Virus record (IMG/VR): IMGVR_UViG_3300024346_004772
Location: 1-37,366 of that record
Reading direction: 5' to 3' (one strand)
Source of the DNA: a virus
DNA length: 37,366 nt
Shown: positions 22,102 through 31,700 of the stretch, one piece after another
Layout of the letters: each line of letters opens with the position of its first letter
Numbering within the stretch: position 1 is the first letter of the stretch
The notes under the pieces: generated by a model
What the model saw: only the letters and a program-made list of their open reading frames with translations
Database searches by the model: none
What the model was told of the DNA's origin: nothing
Made by a program: the position numbers and the translations under genes

Positions 22102-25100
22102 TATCTAAAGAAACTTGATTCAAATGCTTTGACTGCCTCTCCTGGTTTCATGTTATAACCAGAGAAGCCCATAAGTTTTAAGAAAGCTGCCCAAGCTTTA
22201 TTATCTCCTTTTTCCCATACACCTGATTCTCTTTTATATTCTTCAGTGATGTTCCAAGGCATAACTTGATTTATAAACTTTATCAAACGGTCAACAGTAC
22301 TTGTCATAGCTGACGGTGACCTAAAGATACGGATAGCATCAATTGGGTTGATGTAAGAAGCTGTTTCTGATCTCATCCTAATGATCTCATAGACCATAAA
22401 GTTATATGCATAGCTTTCTTCCAGTGTAGTTTTTTCATCATCATCTGGATCTACTATAATTTGCGTTAGAATAAATCCTAATGTTGCAGCTCCAAGGACA
22501 ATACCCATTTCAGTAAGTGTCTTTCTAATCTGAGCTTTTTGGAAAGGTGTGTAACTTGACCAGTTCTTAATGATGTTATACTTGTATTGCTTTAAGTCTT
22601 TTAATAACATGTCAGCAAATGTTCTGTAGTATCCTTCTGTTGGTGATCCAATTTCATGATCCATAGAAGCTCTTTTAAATCTTCTTTTGTAACCAGGTAC
22701 AACATGCTTTCTATACATTAATGCTAGGCGACCCACAGAATACTTTTGCATAGTACCTTTATCAAAGTCATTATAGACACCATTCAGGTATTTATTGATA
22801 CCGTGAAGTCTAGCTTGGATATCTTGGCGGTAAGATTCACTAAATGGTACATATATTATTTCACCATTCTCATCAGTCTCAACTTGACCATTACTATCTG
22901 TTTTAGCAATTTTAATCTTAGTACTAATATCCTTTGCACCATATGCATTGTATGCTTCAAGTAAAGAGATCTCTTGGTTCTTAGCAACATCAAATACTTT
23001 AGTAGCATCTAAGATTGCACACATAGTAGAAACTTGTAATTCATATTCCCCAAAGTGCATGTTAAAGAATAATGTATCTGTTCTCATGAGTTTATTTAAT
23101 CTACTCATAGAAACTTTCTTACCATACTCATCTTTAAAGTTACCTTGCATAGGGTCATAAAGCTCAACCAGTTGGCCTAACAAACTTGTTGGCGCAGGTT
23201 TACCAAAGTCACCTAACACTCCAGGAATATTTTTTGCAACAAAAGCTTTACCTCTTCTTACATTCTTACCATTAAAGAATTGACCTCCGGCAGCTTCAAT
23301 AGCTAACTGAATATTACCTTGGAAGTTGTTAGCAATACCCTTAAGTAAGTCTGCCGCTAATGTGGTAAGTGCAGCTACTGACATTGCTGTATTGGTAATC
23401 TTTGTAAGAGATAAGCCTCCGAATATTTCTTCAGCTTTTTGCATCTCACCATAGACAACCATATTGATAAACTCATTTAAGTGCTTAGTAGAATATGCTT
23501 CACCATTCTGGCGTATATACTCCTCATAACCCATCTTGTTTGCAAATGCATCAAGTACAGCTTGACCTTTACTATTAGTTACAGGAACCTTACGGGCTCC
23601 AATAACTGTTTTCATCATAGAGATCTCAGCATTAACTTCATTAAGAGCTTCGTATTTATTTGCCATAGCACTAAATACAAGTACAGAAGATGTAAAGTCT
23701 AAAGAAACAGTTTTAGCATCCATTGGCTGAGTATAGTAGATTGGTAAGAATCTAACGTCCTCTTCAGAAATACTTCCTAGTTGAAATTCAATATCATAGT
23801 TCTGCATCTTAACTGCTTCACTAGCTTTGTTTACAACCAAATCTTTAATACCATTCTGCATTATTCTTTCAAGGTCGGTCTTCTCTATTGATGGTACACG
23901 GTAACCTTTCTGTTGACTCTCAGGTAGCTTGGATTGTGCCTCAAAGTAAATTTTTAATAACCTTTCATGGAACCTACCTTTTTCATTAATAGGAACATCA
24001 TTCTGGTTATACATTGCTTTCCACTTGCTACTGATATATTTGTCAGCCGGGAGGGCCAGGTCTCTTGCGTATACAATTCTTCCTTTTACCTTGAGTACAT
24101 TTTTCTTTTGCCACTCTTTGAATTCATCCTGAGATATAATACCTCTTTGTACATCTCTGTTTTTCTCAGAGATTATTTTTTCAATTTCCTGTCTTGACTT
24201 TGGTACAGTGTTATCTTCAAGCCATTGGTTTCTAGCTTCAAACCAAGCATCAATTTTAGCTTTCTCAGCTTTAGTTGCTCTTACCCCTACCGGAGTAGGA
24301 TAATCCCCTAAGGCTTTATACATTTCTCTTTCTGCTTGCTTGAATCTGTTGACATCATACTTCTGTACAAACTGAACTTCTTGGCGCGTTTCTTTTACCG
24401 TGCCGTCTGTGTCGTATATAGGAATGTCTACTACCTCATATATACCATCATAAAACTTTGCAGTATTGTCAGAAGAAGCTGGGGCAGTTGGGCGGTATTT
24501 TAAAAATGCTTCCACCAAGTCATCCCTTACCTCAATGTCTTTTTGCCTTGCAAATTCCAATTGACTTTTGATTGATTTTGCAAATAAGGCTAAGGCTGCA
24601 TCTGGCGAAGTGATTAGTGGTGATATTAGGAAGTCTACTACTCCTTCGTCTTTATATGCTTGTCTGAGTATTTTTGTCATTGAGTCTTCATCAATGTCAA
24701 ATGTTTCAAACATGTCTAGTCTAGACTGAAGCTTTTTGATTTCTTTTTCTTTGCGAGCATCTTTCATCTTAGGATTGTTCCTAATAGCTTCTATCTCAGC
24801 CTTCATAGCCTCTATCTCTTCTATGATTGTAGCGTCTTGAAGTTTTGATTTATATGCAACTAAGTATTTAGCGAGCATTGGGATTGCTTCACTGATTACT
24901 TTGAGTTTAACTTTATTACGGATAGAGATTGCATCAGAAAGCATTTTCTGCGGAGTCATTGGACCAGCTACACCTGCACCTTCTTCAGGTAAATTAAAGT
25001 AGTCCATGATGTCTGCAGAATCTATCTCATCTAGAATAGAGTAACCATTAACAAAGTCATTAATGGCTGTAAGCTCTCTTAATACATCTTTGTAGTCCAT

Positions 25101-25559
25101 ATTACCTTTATTAGATAATAGTGCACCAAATCTCTTCTTTACCTGCTTAGCTTTGTTATATGCATCAGATATAAAGATTGCAATTGATTCTACTCCGTCA
25201 GCTACTTCAATTGCTGTTTGTAGATCTTTTAATTTCTTTTGCTTAAACTTTTGATTCTGGATTTTTTTCTTGTTAAGAATCTCAATTTCTTTTGCCAAAT
25301 AAATTTTGATTTTTTGCATCAAGCCTTCAAGATCCTGTGCAGGAGTTTCAACCTTTTCTCCATTTATTTCATTGAAGTCATCATCATATTGTTTATCAGA
25401 AGAATAATCATTAAGATCCTCATTCTCCTCATAACCTTCCTCTACCCAAATTCTTTTAGCTTCAGCCTCAATCTCTGCTTCACTATTTAATCCCGGTGTT
25501 CTTAGTGCTTTATTATAGCACCACTTCCATTCTCTAGTATTTTTATTAGGACATTTCAT
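22101..25559 (-). CDS. Large probable virion protein with C-terminal membrane segment
   Basis: This 1152-residue protein begins MKCPNKNTREWKWCYNKALR. The N-terminal third is acidic to lysine-rich with long coiled-coil stretches (about 75-120 and 230-290: EEIEAMKAEIEAIRNNPKMK). The centre is mixed. Hydrophobic segments occur at about 716-740 (ITNTAMSVAALTTLAADLL) and about 1016-1033 (GIVLGAATLGFILTQIIV, then DPDDDEKT). Its place at the end of the polymerase block fits the cargo or ejection proteins that crAss-like phages package with their RNA polymerase. A coiled-coil protein with membrane-spanning helices could help carry the cargo across the cell envelope. This role is inferred from context. 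It begins right at the stop of the 300-residue gene (TAAATG). Confidence 0.7.
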   Translation of the reverse strand: MKCPNKNTREWKWCYNKALRTPGLNSEAEIEAEAKRIWVEEGYEENEDLNDYSSDKQYDDDFNEINGEKVETPAQDLEGLMQKIKIYLAKEIEILNKKKIQNQKFKQKKLKDLQTAIEVADGVESIAIFISDAYNKAKQVKKRFGALLSNKGNMDYKDVLRELTAINDFVNGYSILDEIDSADIMDYFNLPEEGAGVAGPMTPQKMLSDAISIRNKVKLKVISEAIPMLAKYLVAYKSKLQDATIIEEIEAMKAEIEAIRNNPKMKDARKEKEIKKLQSRLDMFETFDIDEDSMTKILRQAYKDEGVVDFLISPLITSPDAALALFAKSIKSQLEFARQKDIEVRDDLVEAFLKYRPTAPASSDNTAKFYDGIYEVVDIPIYDTDGTVKETRQEVQFVQKYDVNRFKQAEREMYKALGDYPTPVGVRATKAEKAKIDAWFEARNQWLEDNTVPKSRQEIEKIISEKNRDVQRGIISQDEFKEWQKKNVLKVKGRIVYARDLALPADKYISSKWKAMYNQNDVPINEKGRFHERLLKIYFEAQSKLPESQQKGYRVPSIEKTDLERIMQNGIKDLVVNKASEAVKMQNYDIEFQLGSISEEDVRFLPIYYTQPMDAKTVSLDFTSSVLVFSAMANKYEALNEVNAEISMMKTVIGARKVPVTNSKGQAVLDAFANKMGYEEYIRQNGEAYSTKHLNEFINMVVYGEMQKAEEIFGGLSLTKITNTAMSVAALTTLAADLLKGIANNFQGNIQLAIEAAGGQFFNGKNVRRGKAFVAKNIPGVLGDFGKPAPTSLLGQLVELYDPMQGNFKDEYGKKVSMSRLNKLMRTDTLFFNMHFGEYELQVSTMCAILDATKVFDVAKNQEISLLEAYNAYGAKDISTKIKIAKTDSNGQVETDENGEIIYVPFSESYRQDIQARLHGINKYLNGVYNDFDKGTMQKYSVGRLALMYRKHVVPGYKRRFKRASMDHEIGSPTEGYYRTFADMLLKDLKQYKYNIIKNWSSYTPFQKAQIRKTLTEMGIVLGAATLGFILTQIIVDPDDDEKTTLEESYAYNFMVYEIIRMRSETASYINPIDAIRIFRSPSAMTSTVDRLIKFINQVMPWNITEEYKRESGVWEKGDNKAWAAFLKLMGFSGYNMKPGEAVKAFESSFFR

Positions 25560-26462
25560 TTAACACAAAGTATTTAATAGAGTTTCAGTAATTTTATTTA
25601 AGTCTTCTTGGGTTTCAGCATAGAGTAGATCTTCATAAATGTCTGCAGTATCAATACCTTTTTCAGCAAGATAGTTATCAATACCTTGTTCCTTTATCAT
25701 CTTCATGATATATCTGAACAGTCTATCTCTTTTTGCTTCATCTAATGGTTCACCTGGCATTTCAATTTCAGGCACAATGGTTCCTGATTCTAAATCAACA
25801 TTCCTCATAAATGTTAAGTTAGTATCAGCATCAATTAGATTATAAAGATTGTTTTTATTTAAAGCCCACTTAAAGTTACCAGCCATAAATACACTTGGTT
25901 TTAAACCTTTGTTTTTTTCAACTAGGCTTTTATAAACATCCATGCTTTGTGCTAATGGTGGTCTAGTATCATCTTCTTCCTCAAGCTCTTCTTGTATATT
26001 TACTATTGGATTTATATTGACAATAACTGTATTAGGGTTTTTGGTTCTTCTTAAAGAAAAGATATCAGGGAAAGTTGATTCAAGTTTTTCCATGATAGCC
26101 AAGTTAGGTTTGAATACAGTGTTAAAAGTCTCAGCTGTTAAAGCAGATGATCCTCCGTATAACCAACCTGTAGTTACAAAATAGGTTCCATTATGTTTGC
26201 TGATCACACCTTTAAGCATGCTCTTTAATCCATCTTCTGAAAGATAAGGATTGATTTCTAAGCCTCTTCTTACTTTCTTAAAGATATCATTCTTCTGCTC
26301 TGTAAGCCAGTCCTTTACTTCTGTAGCTGTAGGAATATAGTAATTATCCTCATTGCTTTTTTTATTTATAGGATAAGCACGAACAAAAGCTTCAGCTAAA
26401 TTATCTCCATAGATATTTGCTAAAACTTTATAACCTCTGTCTGACTTATTTACACAGCTCAT
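25560..26462 (-). CDS. Unknown protein in polymerase/cargo block
   Basis: This 300-residue acidic protein begins MSCVNKSDRGYKVLANIYGD and ends ETLLNTLC. No enzyme motif is recognised. The middle contains an acidic linker (NIQEELEEEDDTRPPLAQSM), and the C-terminus is helical. It starts on the stop of the 762-residue gene (TAATG) and is followed immediately by the 1152-residue gene, so the three are translationally coupled. Its first residues share a Met-x-Cys-x-Asn pattern with the other two. Because neighbouring genes in this position encode packaged proteins in crAss-like phages, it may be a virion protein. Function unknown. Confidence 0.65.
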   Translation of the reverse strand: MSCVNKSDRGYKVLANIYGDNLAEAFVRAYPINKKSNEDNYYIPTATEVKDWLTEQKNDIFKKVRRGLEINPYLSEDGLKSMLKGVISKHNGTYFVTTGWLYGGSSALTAETFNTVFKPNLAIMEKLESTFPDIFSLRRTKNPNTVIVNINPIVNIQEELEEEDDTRPPLAQSMDVYKSLVEKNKGLKPSVFMAGNFKWALNKNNLYNLIDADTNLTFMRNVDLESGTIVPEIEMPGEPLDEAKRDRLFRYIMKMIKEQGIDNYLAEKGIDTADIYEDLLYAETQEDLNKITETLLNTLC

Positions 26463-28750
26463 TACAACTTACATTTTAAAGTGTCAATGTAGTCTTCTAC
26501 ATCTTGATTGAATGGAGCATCTTCATATGCTGCAATCAGATCATCTAAATTACCTAATATATCTTTTTCCTGTTGGCTTAGCTCATTATAAAAGTTACTA
26601 ATTTCTGCGCTATTAACATCTATAACAGCATCATTTAATTTACTTTCAGGGTTAAAAATGTTCTCATTTGGAATAAATCTGTTGTAATCCCAGATATCTT
26701 TTAATCTTCCAAATTGTAGTTTTGCATTAAATGTGTTCTGCCAAGTAGCTATTCTAAGCTTAGTTCCTGAATCAAGAGTTCTTTCAGAACTACGTACATT
26801 ATCTTCAGTAATTTTTGGATATGTGAATATATCAATTAACTTAGCTTCAACTTCAGGGTTTGTATGTGAATCCTTTTTAGGAATATAACTACTTACTATA
26901 TTACCTTTTGCATCTACAATATCATAACCCGTTATTTTATTTGTACTTCCAAATAAATTAAGATTTTTAATTGTATAACCTTCTGGAGCAATTAACCATG
27001 TGTTAGTTTGATAGTCATCATTAGTAATGTTTCTAATAAAGATGTTATCAGGATAGAGTTCATTAAATATTCTTTTACTTTCCTCTGTTGAGAGAGGACT
27101 TACCCAGTCAATGTCATGCATTTGATTTTCATTAGGTCTATAAACACTTCCTTGTTCAGAAAGTGTAATACTACCTGTTAAAATAAAATACTCAGACATT
27201 TTTTCTACAATAGAATTTCCAAACGGATCAGACTTTAATGCTTCTTCTAAACCAATTTTTGAAACAGGTTTTATAGTTCCTGGTTTAAACACTGAACTTG
27301 TTATCAATGCTTGGTTTTGTAAAAGAACATTGTCAGCAATAAAGGCTATATTTTTATTTATTCTTTTAAGCTTAATAGAATCTAAGAAGTTAAAGAATTG
27401 TCTAATTAAATTTCTAATAGCTTCAATAAGAGACTTAGGCATTTCTGTATCAGTTTTGCTATGGAGTTCTCTTGAAATTAAATCTCCCATAGCTTCAAAT
27501 AACTCATCATTACTTAATCTATTAAATATAGAAGACTTTTTCATTGCAGAAGTAATCTCTGCAACAAGCGGGTTGTGTTGCATCATATATGCAATAATCT
27601 TTCCTGCCTGCTGAGGATAGTCCTGTTGATTATTTTTATTTACATAGACAATTTTATTTAGAATATCTACATAGGCTAAACTATCAATACCTAATTTATC
27701 TTGCATATCTTGGACAACTTCAGTCTTAATACCAAACTTAGAAAGATACATTGCAAGCTCTTTATTTAATTCAGTATCTAATTGGTTATAGATTTCTGGA
27801 TTGTTTAATATATCCGTTCTATTTATTACAACCTTGTTATTTGCACTATTTTTTATTATCTGCTCAACGGTATCCTTTACATATTTTTTTTCGGGCTCTA
27901 CATATTTTTCTCCTGTGGCTTCTATTTGTTTTCTTTCTTCTTCTCTTTTACGTTCAAGTCTTGCTTTTAACTTAGGAGATTTTTCAATGATAATATTTTG
28001 TCTTTCTTGTTCGGCAGCATCTATCTTTAATCTTTTCTGTAGTTTGTAGGCATTATAGTCGTAAATACCTAATTCTTCTAAAAGACCATATAAGTTATCA
28101 AACTCTTTATTTTCATATGCTTGTTGTAATTTACCTATCAGACTCCAATAGTTAAAGAATGTATCATACTTTATTATGTCTTGAGTTGTAATCCTTTCAA
28201 CCGGCTTGTTAAATGCTTTTTCAGCAGTTTCTTTAGAACTGAAGTATAGATTTTTAATCATGTCTTCACCTCTAAAGTTGTACTGTTTACCAACATTTAA
28301 TTTATAAAGTCCTTTCTTTTCAAGCATAGCACCAATGTCATCTGGAACTGAAGCCATCATGTCTGCGTTAGCCATTAGTACATCCATAGAATTAAACATC
28401 TCTCTAATACTAGGAGCACTAATAAGTCTTGCTTTAAAAATGTTGTTTAATACATCCCATTCACCAAAGATATAAGTCTGTTTATGTTTAAAAACCTGAA
28501 GGCTATCAAACATATCATTAAACTTTTCATAAGTGATTCCTTTACCCTCTCTTTTTCTATCCATGAGATTAATATAATTCTCATAGATCTTTTGTCTTTC
28601 CTCTTCTGGAACATTTACAAAAGTGCCTCCGTTTTGGATTACAAAATCTTCATTAGTAAGTTTTGTAAATTCAACTTCAGCCAATAAAGGATTGCCTACT
28701 CTTCTTAGAATAGTTTGAAATGCTGGGTTATTTGGATTTATACAACTCAT
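26462..28750 (-). CDS. Large protein with degenerate zincin-like and nucleotidyltransferase-like segments
   Basis: This 762-residue protein begins MSCINPNNPAFQTILRRVGN. The middle (about 370-450) reads like the zincin domain of large phage polyvalent proteins: LNKIVYVNKNNQQDYPQQ, with QQAGK where active members have HExxH or EEAAH, so it is likely inactive. Residues about 525-548 contain TGSITLSEQGSVYRPNE and HDIDW, resembling the GS and DxD metal-binding motifs of minimal nucleotidyltransferases. The N-terminal third contains charged coiled coil (about 240-300). It lies directly after the RNA polymerase gene with a one-base gap. I infer a packaged multi-domain protein; both domain calls are tentative. 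Confidence 0.65.
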   Translation of the reverse strand: MSCINPNNPAFQTILRRVGNPLLAEVEFTKLTNEDFVIQNGGTFVNVPEEERQKIYENYINLMDRKREGKGITYEKFNDMFDSLQVFKHKQTYIFGEWDVLNNIFKARLISAPSIREMFNSMDVLMANADMMASVPDDIGAMLEKKGLYKLNVGKQYNFRGEDMIKNLYFSSKETAEKAFNKPVERITTQDIIKYDTFFNYWSLIGKLQQAYENKEFDNLYGLLEELGIYDYNAYKLQKRLKIDAAEQERQNIIIEKSPKLKARLERKREEERKQIEATGEKYVEPEKKYVKDTVEQIIKNSANNKVVINRTDILNNPEIYNQLDTELNKELAMYLSKFGIKTEVVQDMQDKLGIDSLAYVDILNKIVYVNKNNQQDYPQQAGKIIAYMMQHNPLVAEITSAMKKSSIFNRLSNDELFEAMGDLISRELHSKTDTEMPKSLIEAIRNLIRQFFNFLDSIKLKRINKNIAFIADNVLLQNQALITSSVFKPGTIKPVSKIGLEEALKSDPFGNSIVEKMSEYFILTGSITLSEQGSVYRPNENQMHDIDWVSPLSTEESKRIFNELYPDNIFIRNITNDDYQTNTWLIAPEGYTIKNLNLFGSTNKITGYDIVDAKGNIVSSYIPKKDSHTNPEVEAKLIDIFTYPKITEDNVRSSERTLDSGTKLRIATWQNTFNAKLQFGRLKDIWDYNRFIPNENIFNPESKLNDAVIDVNSAEISNFYNELSQQEKDILGNLDDLIAAYEDAPFNQDVEDYIDTLKCKL

Positions 28751-28751
28751 T

Positions 28752-31700
28752 TTAGTAACATTCTTTTAGTTTGGTGATTACCAGTTCTCTATCTTTTGTA
28801 GCTAATGCATCATTAATGTAAGCAAGCGCTTGCTCAGGTGACATGCTGTATTTATTTGAGAAGTTTGTCAAAATTGTATCTCTTTCTTCTTTATTAAAGT
28901 CTTCTAATGAATTAAACAAATCACTTGTTTCAAGATCTGTTGCAGCTGCTTCAGTTAACCCCGCATCAGCTAACATAGCTTTAATTTGAGGAAGATTCTC
29001 TCTTGTAGCATCTTTTCTTACAGTTCCTTGTCTTCCAAGGTTTATACCCTCAGCCGGGATAACTAATTTAATATTATCTGAAGCCTGTACAGTTTTAATT
29101 AACAACGGCATTATTTCTTCTACTGACCCTTCACCATGACCTAATCCAGCTAATGGTAACAAATAAGTTCTATCTGCATTACCTCTTGCTGTCATAATCA
29201 AGCTTCTTAGGCTTTCTTTAAGAAGATCCATATTGTTATTCATACCCATTGAATCACTCCATACTTTCTTAACAGGAAGTTGGACTACGTTATCTGTAGC
29301 TTTGAACACACCGTCACCTTGTTTAATAAGACCTTTTGCTTTAGCTGCTTGTGCTAAACCTGCGCCATGTACACCACCTAAATTAGTTGTGATTACAGGA
29401 ATACCAGGTAAAGAGAATATGTCACCTTCAAGTACTTTTGATGGAGATTCTCTCAATACTGTACCTGGAGACATGAAGTCTTCCATACCAGCAAGCTCAT
29501 CATCAGATAATCCTTCAAGGAAACTTTGTACTGAAGTTTGCGCAACACTTGCAAATGGATCCACAGTATAGTTTTTGTAGCTTGACTTGGTAGCATTCAT
29601 TGTATTATAAATTCTATCTAGTGTTTCCACATTAACATCATTAGCTAAGAATGCTCCTGATGCATTTTCCATTACGGCAATAAATGCTTCTGGGTCAAGA
29701 ATTTTTGTAAAGCCAAGTTTGCTATAACCTACACCATGCTGATAGAACATTAGCATTGAGAAGTTCTTAAATACATCACTGATTCTTTTATTGTCAGCTT
29801 TGTCTTTTACTTTTCTAACTGTTGGGTCAGCTAATTGTTTTAAGTTTTTATAATATTCTGTAGCGGTATCACCTTTAGCTGTACCCTTATCGTTTAATTC
29901 AAGAACATTAACATCTTTCTCAAATTTAGCAGGTGCTAATTGAGCTAAGACAGGATAATTATACTTAATGTTTTGATCTTCAAACTCAGAAATAATATTC
30001 ATTACCATGTCAGTATATGAGTACTTAGTAGTACCCATAATGAATGCGTGGTTAAAGCTACTAATAAGAGCACGTTGGGTAAGATAGCTATCAGTTGCTT
30101 CAGGATAAGCAGATTTAAAATATGCTTTCTCCATTGCAAACTTCACATAGCTTTCAAATGTTGGGAATGGATTATCTTTTATATCAAAAGTATCCTGATC
30201 TGTATTTGCATAACTATCTGGACTGTTGTTATTACTTAAGAAAATTTTTGAAGCATAGTCATTTTGTAACTTAGCCAAATTAACTTGATAACCTTTATCG
30301 GTTAATGTAATAGCAGGTCCTTGACTAACTTCATTTACAGGATATGTATGTACTTCTTCCGGTAATGTTACAGGGCGTCCATTCTCATCTGTATAGTTAG
30401 ACATGGTATTTTGGAAAATATAATTTACTACAGCATTGTTAAATGTATTTGTAAATCTCTCTTGACCCTTAATTCCAACTCCATATTTTTGAGCAATTGA
30501 ATCTTTATTCTTAGTGATAACTTTATCAATATAGTTTGATATAGTATCATTTAATCTTAATGCAAATAGTGGGTTTGTAAGATTAAGTATCATGTCACTC
30601 TTATAGAATGATGACAAGATAGATTTATGTCTTAACCTATCTAAGAAATCACTATCTACTTTAGATACTTCAGATAATAAAGACAAAGCTTCATCTCTCT
30701 TCTTAACATGTAATACAGTATCAAGCATTCCAGTATCTGGAGTGAATGCCATCTCAAGTGCATCCATACCACTGAATTGTTTTTCTAACTGAATCATACG
30801 CATTAAGATTGCAAGATTTTGTATTGTAGGTCTCATACCTTCTTTTACATAGGTTTTAAGTTCTGATTCCGTTAATACTTTATTCTCACTTCCAAAAGCC
30901 ATTTTCCATGCAGCCTGTCCTGCATAATAGAAGTTATCATTGTTTGCAATACCAAATGATTTAGTAAAATACTTTTTCTGGTCTGCATATGAAACACCTT
31001 CTTCTCCGGCTTTAAGTTCTACAATGTCACCTAATGGGAAATCTTTTGATTTAAAGATTCTCTTACCTGTAGCACTCATTGGTTGAGTCAACTCACCATT
31101 TCTTGATAGAACAAAAGTGTATTTTTTATTTAAGTCTTCTTTTTTAAGAACTCCAATAATGTCTGCTAATCTGTGGCTGTTTGCATATTTTGCTAATTCT
31201 TTAACTGTCTTTTCAGAAAGACCTTGCTTAACCATTTCATTAATAGTAAGTCTAGCAGCAGCTGCTTTTACTTGATGACTTGCAACAGGATTATCCATTA
31301 GTTTAGCAGTTGATCCACCAAGGTATACCTGGTTATCAATATATCTAGCAATCCATGGGTTATTTACAAATGCAAATACCTCAGATACTTTTGCTCCAGA
31401 TTCAATTAAGTGATTGATAGTTGGAAGAGCCTCTTTAATAATCTTTAAGATGAATGGGAATGGATTCTTTGCACGGTCAAGTAATCCTTGTAGACCATGT
31501 GAGAAGATATCTCCAATTTTTTCTCCTTCAATATTGTTTTGATGTGACAATGAAACTACTGTTTGACCTTTTGAATTTGTTGTGGTCTGGTGAGCAATTG
31601 GCATTACAACATCATAATCAATATCAAGCTCATCATACTTTTTATCTTCATCATTCCAAATAGTAGCCTTATAAGAAGCTGGCATTACAGCACCAACACT

